A stretch of 56,841 nucleotides of DNA from Polaromonas sp. (lineage in GTDB: Bacteria > Pseudomonadota > Gammaproteobacteria > Burkholderiales > Burkholderiaceae_C): contig JAAFJF010000016.1 in assembly GCA_013298815.1 (NCBI GenBank), forward strand, positions 1 to 56,841, given 5' to 3'. How positions within the stretch are numbered: the stretch's first letter is position 1; every line of letters starts with the position of its first letter. Under the pieces are notes generated by a model. The model was not told the DNA's origin. It did no database searches and worked only from the letters and a program-made list of their open reading frames with translations. The translations under genes and the position numbers were made by a program. This document shows positions 1 through 6,770 of the stretch, one piece after another.

Positions 1-83
1 TAAATTAACTAGGGTTTTACCCTATACATTAAAACTAACCAGTTAGTACATTTGTGAAACATGATTAATGTGAGGGAAATTTT
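1..83 (+). promoter_or_regulatory. Upstream region of the TRAP operon with two dyads
   Basis: Two perfect inverted repeats are visible: TAGGGT-TTT-ACCCTA at 10-24 and ACTAAC-CA-GTTAGT at 34-47. The second has the size and symmetry of an operator for a dimeric repressor of the GntR or LacI kind, which often control sugar-acid operons. A GAGG ribosome-binding site at 72-75 precedes the dctQ ATG at 84. No -35/-10 pair is convincing, and the regulator is not in the window. The operator role is inferred from symmetry and position only. Confidence 0.4.
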
Positions 84-632
84 ATGTTGAAGAAGGTTAT
101 AGACCACTATTGTCAATGGATCAGCTATTTGTTGGCGGTCATTATGGTTCTCATGGTAATTTTGGTATTCGGCAACGTTTTTATGCGGTATGCGTTGAAT
201 TCAGGTTTCACAATTTCTGAAGAGTTATCTCGATGGTTGTTTGTGTGGATGACTTTTTTGGGGGCCGTTGTAGCGCTTAGAGATAACGGCCATCTGGGCA
301 CGGACATGCTGGTTGGGCGGTTAAGTGCAACTGGGAAAAAAATTTGCATGGGTGTCTCTCTCTTGCTTATGATGTTTTGCAATTGGTTGATTTTCAAAGG
401 CTCCTACGAGCAAGCTCGAGTCAATTTGGATTCAACAAGTGCTGTGATGGAGGTTTCAATGGCATGGGTATCAGCAGCTGGTGTCGTTTTTGCTATTTTG
501 GCTGCACCAATTTTGCTTGGCGATTTTTGGCGATTAATAAGCGGTCAAATTGACAATGACCATCTCATGATGATTCAAGAATCTGAAGAAGCACCGCACG
601 CTGATGCGGGCTCAGCACGTTCAAAAAACTAA
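84..632 (+). CDS. TRAP transporter small permease subunit (DctQ family)
   Basis: A 182-residue membrane protein with four hydrophobic segments (about residues 14-36, 48-66, 87-106 and 127-147), which is the DctQ topology and usual length. DctQ is the small membrane subunit of sodium-driven TRAP transporters and pairs with the large permease DctM. A GAGG motif lies 8 bases before the ATG. The tail after the last helix is hydrophilic and acidic. The next gene, dctM, starts 19 bases downstream, so the two are surely co-transcribed. The substrate cannot be read from this subunit; neighbouring genes suggest a cyclic or sugar-derived acid. Confidence 0.9.
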   Translation: MLKKVIDHYCQWISYLLAVIMVLMVILVFGNVFMRYALNSGFTISEELSRWLFVWMTFLGAVVALRDNGHLGTDMLVGRLSATGKKICMGVSLLLMMFCNWLIFKGSYEQARVNLDSTSAVMEVSMAWVSAAGVVFAILAAPILLGDFWRLISGQIDNDHLMMIQESEEAPHADAGSARSKN

Positions 633-651
633 AAATTAACAAAGTACGCTC

Positions 652-1929
652 ATGATTATCACTATATTTTTAAGTTCCATGCTGGGTGCTATGGCCTTGG
701 GCATCCCAATCGCATTTTCTCTGCTTTTGTGCGGTGCTGCTTTGATGTGGCATATGAACATGTTTGACGCGCAAATTTTGGCGCAAAACTTGATTGAGGG
801 GTCAAACAGCTTCCCGTTGCTGGCTGTGCCATTCTTCATGTTGGCCGGTGAGGTGATGAACGCAGGTGGTTTGTCACGGCGTATTGTTAATTTTGCCATG
901 GCTTTGGTCGGTCATATAAAGGGTGGTTTAGGTTACGTGACGATTGTGGCGGCTGTCATCATGGCGTCTTTGTCAGGTTCTGCGGTGGCTGACGCTGCAG
1001 CTTTGACAGCGCTGCTGTTGCCCATGATGGTGGCTGCTGGTCACGACAAAGCGCGTTCTGCTGGGTTGATCGCCTCTGCTGGCATCATTGCTCCCATCAT
1101 CCCGCCTAGCATTGGTTTTGTGATTTTTGGTGTCGCTGGCGGTGTATCTATCACCAAGTTGTTTATGGCGGGTATCTTCCCTGGCGTTTTATTGGCCGCA
1201 GCTTTGTGGTTCACATGGTGGTATTTGGTGCGCAAAGAAGTTGTTGTGCCACCGCCGCGCAAATCGACTTCTGAAGTTTTTGTTGCCTTTAAAGATGCCA
1301 CTTGGGCGTTGGTTTTGCCGCTGATTATTGTGTTTGGTTTGAAGTTTGGTATTTTTACACCAACTGAAGCAGCTGTAGTTGCTGCTGTTTACGCCATCTT
1401 GATATCAGTCTTCGTCTACAAAGAGTTGAATTTTAAAAAGATGGTGCCTTTGTTTATTTCATCGGCTAAAACATGCTCGATTGTTATGTTTTTGGTGGCT
1501 GCGGCTATGGTGTCAGCCTGGTTAATCACCGTTGCTAATTTGCCCGCGCAAGTGGTGTCATTGTTGGAGCCGCTATTGGGTAGCCCACGTTTACTTATGT
1601 TGGCAATCATGGTGCTGACAATGGTTGTAGGTACAGCTTTGGATATGACGCCAACGATTTTGTTGTTAACACCTGTTCTCATGCCTGTTGTTAAAGCTGC
1701 TGGCATTGACCCTGTTTATTTCGGCGTACTTTTCATTATCAACAATGCGATTGGTTTGATTACTCCTCCTGTGGGGACTGTGCTAAATGCGGTTGCCGGC
1801 GTCGGTAAGGTAAGTATGGATGAGGTGACCAAAGGTGTTATTCCATTCATGATTGCGCAATTCGCTATCATGTTCGTGATGGTCTTGTTCCCGCAAATCG
1901 TGATGGTTCCGGCTCGCTGGTTCTATTAA
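652..1929 (+). CDS. TRAP transporter large permease subunit (DctM family)
   Basis: A 425-residue, almost entirely hydrophobic protein with about 12 membrane spans, the full length expected for DctM. Typical family stretches are visible, such as LAVPFFMLAGEVMNAGG near residue 55 and IIPPSIGFVIFGVAGGVS near residue 150. It forms the ion-coupled translocation path of the TRAP system and receives substrate from the periplasmic DctP protein. It sits between dctQ and dctP in the usual Q-M-P order. A 124-base gap containing a hairpin separates it from dctP. Confidence 0.93.
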   Translation: MIITIFLSSMLGAMALGIPIAFSLLLCGAALMWHMNMFDAQILAQNLIEGSNSFPLLAVPFFMLAGEVMNAGGLSRRIVNFAMALVGHIKGGLGYVTIVAAVIMASLSGSAVADAAALTALLLPMMVAAGHDKARSAGLIASAGIIAPIIPPSIGFVIFGVAGGVSITKLFMAGIFPGVLLAAALWFTWWYLVRKEVVVPPPRKSTSEVFVAFKDATWALVLPLIIVFGLKFGIFTPTEAAVVAAVYAILISVFVYKELNFKKMVPLFISSAKTCSIVMFLVAAAMVSAWLITVANLPAQVVSLLEPLLGSPRLLMLAIMVLTMVVGTALDMTPTILLLTPVLMPVVKAAGIDPVYFGVLFIINNAIGLITPPVGTVLNAVAGVGKVSMDEVTKGVIPFMIAQFAIMFVMVLFPQIVMVPARWFY

Positions 1930-1947
1930 GAGTTACTGTTTTCCTGT

Positions 1948-1980
1948 AGTCCGAACGTATGGATAGTACGTTAGGGCTTT
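1948..1980 (+). other. Intercistronic hairpin between dctM and dctP
   Basis: The arms AACGTA and TACGTT are separated by seven bases and extended outward by partial pairing of AGTCC with GGGCT. Only three T residues follow, so it is a poor terminator. Hairpins at this place in transporter operons can protect upstream mRNA or partly attenuate transcription, giving different amounts of permease and binding protein. That role is inference. Confidence 0.35.
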
Positions 1981-2065
1981 AACAAAGTAAATGAGTTAGC
2001 GCGCCATTTGCTAAGTTTGAATTTAAAGCGTGCTGTGTTAGTTTTTATAACTCGTGGAGACTCTT

Positions 2066-3064
2066 ATGAAACGTTTGTTTGTTAAATCCTTGTTGGCTGT
2101 AGCGGCTTTGGCAACTGTTGGCTTGGTTAGTGCGCAAGAGCGCACGCTAAAATTCGGTTTGAGCGGCCCAGAAGGTCACCCAGCTGTTGCTGGCATGAAG
2201 GCTTTCGCAGCCGCTGTTGAAGCAAAATCTGGTGGCAAAATAAAAGTCCAATTGTTCCTCAACTCAACATTGGGAACAGACCAAGCTGTTATTTCTTCCA
2301 TCAAAGGCGGTACAGTAGACATGGCCGTCTTAAACAGCGGTATCTTAGCTTCTGAAGCTAAAGAACTCGCAATTTTTGACTTCCCATTCTTGTTCGCTAA
2401 CGAAAAAGAATCTGATGCAATTGTTGACGGCCCAGTTGGCAAGAAAATGCACGCTTTACTAGAAGCTAAAGGGTTGATCGGTTTGTCTTACTGGGAATTA
2501 GGCTATCGCCACATCACAAACAGCAAGCGTGCTTTGAACAAAGTTGAAGACATCGAAGGCTTGAAGCTTCGCGTGATTCCAAACCCAATCAACGTGGCTT
2601 GGGTGAAAGCATTGGGCGCGAACCCTACACCTATGCCTTTTGCTGAGGTGTATGCTGGTTTGGAGCAAAAAGCGATCGACGGTCAAGAGAACCCTGTTTC
2701 TGTGATTGCTTCTAACAAGTTCTGGGAAGTTCAAAAGTTCATGGCGTTGACCAACCACCAGTACAACCCACAATCCGTTATCTTCAGCAAGAAAATTTGG
2801 GATACATTGACGCCAGCTGAGAGAAAAATTATTGATGACTCTTCAGACGAAGCCGCTAAAGGTCAGCGTGCTGCCTCTCGTGCAGGCGTTGCAGCAAACT
2901 TGGAATTGTTGAAGAAAAATGGTATGACTGTGACTCAGTTCGCACCCGCGGAAGTCGCTAAATTGCGTGAAAAAATGAAGCCAGTGATTGCGCAATTCAG
3001 TGCGAACGTTGGCGAAGCTACTGTCAATGAAATGATGGCTGAATTGGCAAAATTGCGTAAGTAA
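2066..3064 (+). CDS. TRAP transporter periplasmic solute-binding protein (DctP family)
   Basis: I choose the ATG at 2066 because GTGGAGA at 2054-2060 makes a good ribosome-binding site and the protein then begins with a clean signal peptide (MKRLFVKSLL, hydrophobic core, cleavage near VSA-QE). A GTG 12 bases earlier is in frame but lies within that site. The mature protein of about 310 residues has the DctP fold, with the conserved KLRV motif near residue 175 whose arginine clamps the substrate carboxylate in this family, and the FAEVYAGLEQKAIDGQEN region. It captures the ligand in the periplasm and delivers it to DctQM. An acid substrate is supported; its identity is not. Confidence 0.92.
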   Translation: MKRLFVKSLLAVAALATVGLVSAQERTLKFGLSGPEGHPAVAGMKAFAAAVEAKSGGKIKVQLFLNSTLGTDQAVISSIKGGTVDMAVLNSGILASEAKELAIFDFPFLFANEKESDAIVDGPVGKKMHALLEAKGLIGLSYWELGYRHITNSKRALNKVEDIEGLKLRVIPNPINVAWVKALGANPTPMPFAEVYAGLEQKAIDGQENPVSVIASNKFWEVQKFMALTNHQYNPQSVIFSKKIWDTLTPAERKIIDDSSDEAAKGQRAASRAGVAANLELLKKNGMTVTQFAPAEVAKLREKMKPVIAQFSANVGEATVNEMMAELAKLRK

Positions 3065-3076
3065 TTTGGGGCTACA

Positions 3077-3115
3077 ACGCAGATGCCTTTTGTAGACAAG
3101 GCATCTGCGTTTTTT
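3077..3115 (+). terminator. Rho-independent terminator after dctP
   Basis: A perfect 13-bp stem (3077-3089 with 3098-3110), an 8-base loop and a run of six T. It follows dctP by 12 bases and probably ends most TRAP transcripts. The downstream catabolic genes then depend on read-through or on a promoter in the short gap before 3137. Confidence 0.9.
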
Positions 3116-3136
3116 ATTTAGTAAATTGATTTTTGA

Positions 3137-4189
3137 ATGACTAAGATTCGAGTTGCCGTAACTGGTGCTGGCCTGATTGGTCAAGCGCACATCAAAGTAT
3201 TGGGTACTAGCCCAAGCTGCATGTTGTCGGCTATCGTTGATCCATCGCCTGCAGCCATTGAAGTTGCCGCAAAGGCCGGCGTACCACTTTATAAAACCAT
3301 AGATGAATTGCTGTTGACGGATCGCCCAGAGGGCTTGATTTTGGCAACACCCAACCAATTGCATGTTTCTCAAGCGTTGCGATGCATGGAAGCGAAACTT
3401 CCTATCCTTTTGGAAAAACCTATCGCTACGACGGTGGCTGAGGGCGAAAAAATTGTAGCAATGGTCGCCGCGACCAAGGCCAGGGTGCTCATTGGGCACC
3501 ACCGTGCGCACAGCCCTATCATGGCCAAGGCCAAAGAGGTGATTGATTCCGGCAAACTAGGAAAACTGGTCGCTTTTCTGGGCAGTGCGACATTTTTTAA
3601 GCCAGACCATTACTTTCTGGATGCACCGTGGCGCAAAGAATTGGGCGCAGGACCGATTTTGATCAACATGATCCATGAGGTGCACAACATGCGCATGCTG
3701 TGCGGCGACATTGTTGCTGTGCAGGCTTTTGGCAGCAATGCGATTCGTGGCTTCCCAGTAGAAGATACCGTCGCTATTAATTTACGTTTTGCAAATGGTA
3801 CGCTCGGCACATTCATGTTGTCGGATACTGCGGCCAGCGCACGAAGCTGGGAGCAAACTTCGCAAGAAAACAAATCGTACACAAGCTACGATGATGAAGA
3901 CTGTTACGTTATCACCGGAACAAATGGTACCTTGTCCGTGCCAACCATGCGTTTGAAAAATTATCCACGGCCTGAAGACCGCTCATGGTGGAAAGCGTTT
4001 GACGCTAGCGTTGTCAGCATGGTTCGAGAAGATCCGTTAAAACTACAAATCGAGCATTTTGGTGAGGTGATTCGTGGTGAGGTAGAGCCTCTGGTTAGCG
4101 CCTTCGATGGCTTGCAAAATTTACGCGTCACAGAAGCCATTTTTGAATCGACTAAAACCGGTCAAACTATCGAATTAGTTGCGGAATAA
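3137..4189 (+). CDS. Gfo/Idh/MocA family oxidoreductase
   Basis: A 350-residue NAD(P)-dependent dehydrogenase. A Rossmann motif GAGLIGQAH lies at residues 10-18, and the family's catalytic EKP motif is at 93-95. A C-terminal alpha/beta domain carries the usual histidines (MIHEVHN). Members oxidise or reduce sugars, inositols, sugar acids and cyclic polyols. Its place between a TRAP system and two shikimate-pathway-like enzymes suggests it acts first on the imported compound, for example oxidising a ring hydroxyl. The exact substrate is not predictable from sequence. It is separated from dctP by a strong terminator. Confidence 0.88.
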   Translation: MTKIRVAVTGAGLIGQAHIKVLGTSPSCMLSAIVDPSPAAIEVAAKAGVPLYKTIDELLLTDRPEGLILATPNQLHVSQALRCMEAKLPILLEKPIATTVAEGEKIVAMVAATKARVLIGHHRAHSPIMAKAKEVIDSGKLGKLVAFLGSATFFKPDHYFLDAPWRKELGAGPILINMIHEVHNMRMLCGDIVAVQAFGSNAIRGFPVEDTVAINLRFANGTLGTFMLSDTAASARSWEQTSQENKSYTSYDDEDCYVITGTNGTLSVPTMRLKNYPRPEDRSWWKAFDASVVSMVREDPLKLQIEHFGEVIRGEVEPLVSAFDGLQNLRVTEAIFESTKTGQTIELVAE

Positions 4190-4236
4190 ATACGCATTAA
4201 TTTTAAATATTTATAAATAAGTCAAAAGGAAAAACC

Positions 4237-4692
4237 ATGAAAATTCTTATGCTCCACGGTATCAACCACAACATGTTTGGTAAACGTGATCCTAAACAAT
4301 ATGGAACCATTACCCTAGACGAGATCAATGCAAATCTAATCGCACTGGGTAAAGAACTGGGCGCAGAGCTTGAGTTTTTACAAACCAACAGCGAGGGTGA
4401 TATGTGCGATCGCATTCACCAAGGCTATAAAGATGGTGTTGACGCCGTACTCATCAACGCAGGCGCTTGGACCCATTACAGCTATGGTATTCGTGATGCC
4501 TTGGCTATTTTGACTTGCCCAATTGTTGAGCTACATATGTCCAACATCCACGCACGCGAGGCTTTCCGCCATGTGTCCGTGTTTGCTGAAATCGTTAAAG
4601 GCCAAATTTGCGGTTTTGGTGAAGACAGTTATTTGCTGGCTTTGCGTGCGGCTGTGACTGCTGCAAAGGTCGCGCAGGGTGCCAAACGATGA
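4237..4692 (+). CDS. aroQ: Type II 3-dehydroquinate dehydratase, probably catabolic
   Basis: At 151 residues it has the normal length for a type II enzyme, which interconverts 3-dehydroquinate and 3-dehydroshikimate. Expected active-site residues are present: Asn10, Arg17 and Tyr22 of the flexible loop, Asn74 and His80 in NAGAWTH, His100 in ELHMSNI, and Arg111. The N-terminal signature reads LHGINHN rather than the usual LNGPNLN, so it is probably a paralog rather than the biosynthetic copy. It overlaps the next gene by ATGA, so the two are translationally coupled. The context (transporter, oxidoreductase, AroE-like partner) favours a breakdown role, which is inference. Confidence 0.85.
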   Translation: MKILMLHGINHNMFGKRDPKQYGTITLDEINANLIALGKELGAELEFLQTNSEGDMCDRIHQGYKDGVDAVLINAGAWTHYSYGIRDALAILTCPIVELHMSNIHAREAFRHVSVFAEIVKGQICGFGEDSYLLALRAAVTAAKVAQGAKR

Positions 4693-5528
4693 TGATTACT
4701 GGCAACACAGAAATTATTGCGCATATAGGCTTCCCCACCCACGCCTTCAAAGCGCCCATGATTTACAACCCGTGGTTTGAAAAAGCGGGTGTCAATGCCA
4801 TCGTTGTGCCTATGGGCTGCCAAGCGCAGGATTTTGAAGCTTTTTTGCCATCGGTCTTCAAGCTTACCAACATGCGTGGCGCCTTGATCACGATGCCGCA
4901 CAAAGTTACAACAGTTGGTCTGTTGGATGAAGTTTTACCCACTGCCGCGATTGCAGGTGCTTGCAATGCTGTACGACGTACCGCAGACGGTCGTTTGCAA
5001 GGTGAGATGTTTGATGGCGAAGGCTTTGTGCGTGGGGTATTGCGCAAAGGCTTGAAGTTGCAAGGTGCTAAAGCTTTGGTCGTGGGTAGTGGTGGCGTGG
5101 GTTGCGCAATTGCTGCATCACTTGCTTCGGCAGGTGTTGCTGCTTTGAGTTTGTTTGATGTTAACGCTGCATCTGCAGACGGTTTGGCCGGGCGTTTGCG
5201 GCAACACTATTCGGCTTTGCAAGTGACTACTGGTTCTAACGATCCTGCTGGCTTTGATTTGGTAGTGAATGCCACGCCCATGGGCATGAATGCGGGCGAT
5301 GCGATGCCCATGGATGTTTCTCGCATTGCATCAACCACTTTTGTGGGCGAAGTTGTGATGAAAACAGAGATGACCGCATTTTTAGCAGCAGCGGCTGAGC
5401 GCGGTTGTCGTGTTCAAATCGGTACAGACATGCTGTTTGAGCAAATTCCAGCTTACCTAGAGTTTTTTGGCATGCCAAGCACAACGCCAGAAGAGTTGCG
5501 CGCTTTGGCAACACTTCAATATGCTTAA
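4689..5528 (+). CDS. Shikimate/quinate dehydrogenase-like protein with altered substrate pocket
   Basis: A 279-residue member of the AroE superfamily. The catalytic Lys72 (in MPHK) and Asp109 (in FDGEG) are conserved, as are GACNAV (90-95), the NADP-type GSGGVG loop (133-138), NATPMGM and the C-terminal DMLFEQ helix. However, the N-terminal motif that binds shikimate through two serines (HSxSP) reads AFKAP at 19-23, so both serines are gone. It should be an active dehydrogenase on a related but different ring compound. It follows the dehydratase gene with an ATGA overlap. It should not be called aroE without testing; a true biosynthetic copy is probably elsewhere. Confidence 0.82.
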   Translation: MMITGNTEIIAHIGFPTHAFKAPMIYNPWFEKAGVNAIVVPMGCQAQDFEAFLPSVFKLTNMRGALITMPHKVTTVGLLDEVLPTAAIAGACNAVRRTADGRLQGEMFDGEGFVRGVLRKGLKLQGAKALVVGSGGVGCAIAASLASAGVAALSLFDVNAASADGLAGRLRQHYSALQVTTGSNDPAGFDLVVNATPMGMNAGDAMPMDVSRIASTTFVGEVVMKTEMTAFLAAAAERGCRVQIGTDMLFEQIPAYLEFFGMPSTTPEELRALATLQYA

Positions 5529-5539
5529 CTTGTCTAAGG

Positions 5540-5986
5540 CTAGTCTTTGGTAGCTCTGCGCTGAACCGCTTCAACATAAGCTTGCCCGTCAGGTGCTTGC
5601 TTATTTTGTTGGGCATCCCAAATCATTTGACCCAAGCATTCCATCACCGCATGGTGCGCATCGTGCAAGGAATCGAGTCTGGCAGTCAGCAGTTCAACCG
5701 CTTGTCGTATGCCACGGGGCTGGTCAATAGAACATTGTTCGGTGATGGTTAAGTGCATAGACAAGTGCAAAAACGGGTTGGTTTTGCCATCATCTGTGGT
5801 GACAATGTGGTTCAAACTTTGCAGGGCAGTATCTACATCTTTTAATTCTGCATGGTATTCTGGGTGTTCATCAATCCACAAACTTGCTATAGTTTCAATA
5901 GCTTCTAAGGCAGTATTATTGCCGGCTTTAGCATAAACTGAGCAAAAAAATTGCCTAACATCGGCCTGTGTGGGTTGGTACAACAT
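5540..5986 (-). CDS. DUF1841 family protein
   Basis: A 148-residue soluble protein with the signature stretches of DUF1841: HPEYH near residue 55, NPFLHLSMH, EQCSIDQPRGI and HDAHHAVMECLG. The function is unknown; the family occurs mainly in beta- and gammaproteobacteria and the conserved histidines hint at metal binding. Residues 21-36 (AKAGNNTALEAIETIA) are encoded by a copy of the dispersed repeat at 5884-5932. The gene is convergent with the AroE-like gene, 11 bases apart, and divergent from the TauE/SafE gene. Confidence 0.85.
   Translation of the reverse strand: MLYQPTQADVRQFFCSVYAKAGNNTALEAIETIASLWIDEHPEYHAELKDVDTALQSLNHIVTTDDGKTNPFLHLSMHLTITEQCSIDQPRGIRQAVELLTARLDSLHDAHHAVMECLGQMIWDAQQNKQAPDGQAYVEAVQRRATKD
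5884..5932 (+). repeat. Dispersed 48-bp repeat, copy 1 (inside DUF1841 gene)
   Basis: Contains TGCTAT, then AATAGC, then AAGGCAGTATTATTGCCGGC, matching the consensus in order and spacing. The host gene runs antisense to the repeat and reads it as GNNTALEAIETIA. At the codon where both clear intergenic copies have a stop, this copy has TTA (Leu). Confidence 0.85.
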
Positions 5987-6014
5987 GTGCTAGATTTTAG
6001 GCGACAATCACAGT

Positions 6015-6770
6015 ATGACCTTCCCCATAATCACAGACCCCTTTTTTTACGCCGTCTCTGTTCCCGCCGTTTTGCTATTGGGTATCAGTAAAAGTGGTTT
6101 TGGTTCAGGTTTTGGTTCTCTGGCTGTGCCAATGATGGCTATGGCAGTAACCGTGCCACAAGCTGCTGCCATCTTGATGCCTGTTTTGTTGGTGATGGAT
6201 GTGCTGGGTATTTCTGCTTACCGAAGAGATTTTGATAAAAGGTTGTTGAAGTTTCTGCTGCCTTGGGCTTTGGTTGGTACGGTGATTGGTACGCTGTTGT
6301 TCAAATTGTTGGATTCTTCAACAGTGGCAGGCATCGTTGGTATTTTTACTTTGCTATTTTTGGCGCAACGCTTGCTATTCCCGCCAAAACCTGATTCAGC
6401 CCCGCCGCCAAAATGGTTGGGCGCAATTTTGACTGCAAGCGCTGGTTTTACCAGCTTCATAGCGCATGCAGGTGGGCCACCCATTAATGCTTATATGATT
6501 CCCTTGAAACTTAAACCCTTGGTTTTCGCTGCAACCATGTCATACCTGTTCTTCTTCATTAATTTGTCGAAGTGGATACCTTACGCATGGCTGGGTTTGT
6601 TGGATATTCGTAATTTTGCGACATCCGTGGTTTTACTGCCATTAGCGCCCGTCGGCGTGTGGATTGGCGTACGCATCGCCAAGCACATCAAACCCGACCT
6701 GTTTTATAAATTGCTCTACACTGGCATGTTTTTGACGGGGTGTAAACTCGTTTGGGATGGTTTCAAATAG
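6015..6770 (+). CDS. TauE/SafE family permease (sulfite/anion exporter type)
   Basis: A 251-residue membrane protein with about 7-8 hydrophobic spans and the family's N-terminal GISKSGFGSGFG and later GFTSFIAHAGGPP repeats, which form the paired half-domains of TauE/SafE. Members export sulfite, sulfoacetate or other small anions; the ligand here is unknown. It starts 28 bases from the divergent DUF1841 gene and its end overlaps the antiporter gene on the other strand by 8 bases. Confidence 0.88.
   Translation: MTFPIITDPFFYAVSVPAVLLLGISKSGFGSGFGSLAVPMMAMAVTVPQAAAILMPVLLVMDVLGISAYRRDFDKRLLKFLLPWALVGTVIGTLLFKLLDSSTVAGIVGIFTLLFLAQRLLFPPKPDSAPPPKWLGAILTASAGFTSFIAHAGGPPINAYMIPLKLKPLVFAATMSYLFFFINLSKWIPYAWLGLLDIRNFATSVVLLPLAPVGVWIGVRIAKHIKPDLFYKLLYTGMFLTGCKLVWDGFK

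Noticed and set aside
2843-3511. A 222-codon minus-strand open frame
   Set aside because: It spans the 3' end of dctP, a strong plus-strand terminator and the start of the oxidoreductase; composition is His/Arg/Cys-rich as in shadow frames.
5822-5850. GGCAGTATCTAC in the DUF1841 gene, a 12-base match to repeat copy 3
   Set aside because: The hairpin part is absent and the peptide belongs to the conserved DUF1841 region before NPFLHLSMH.
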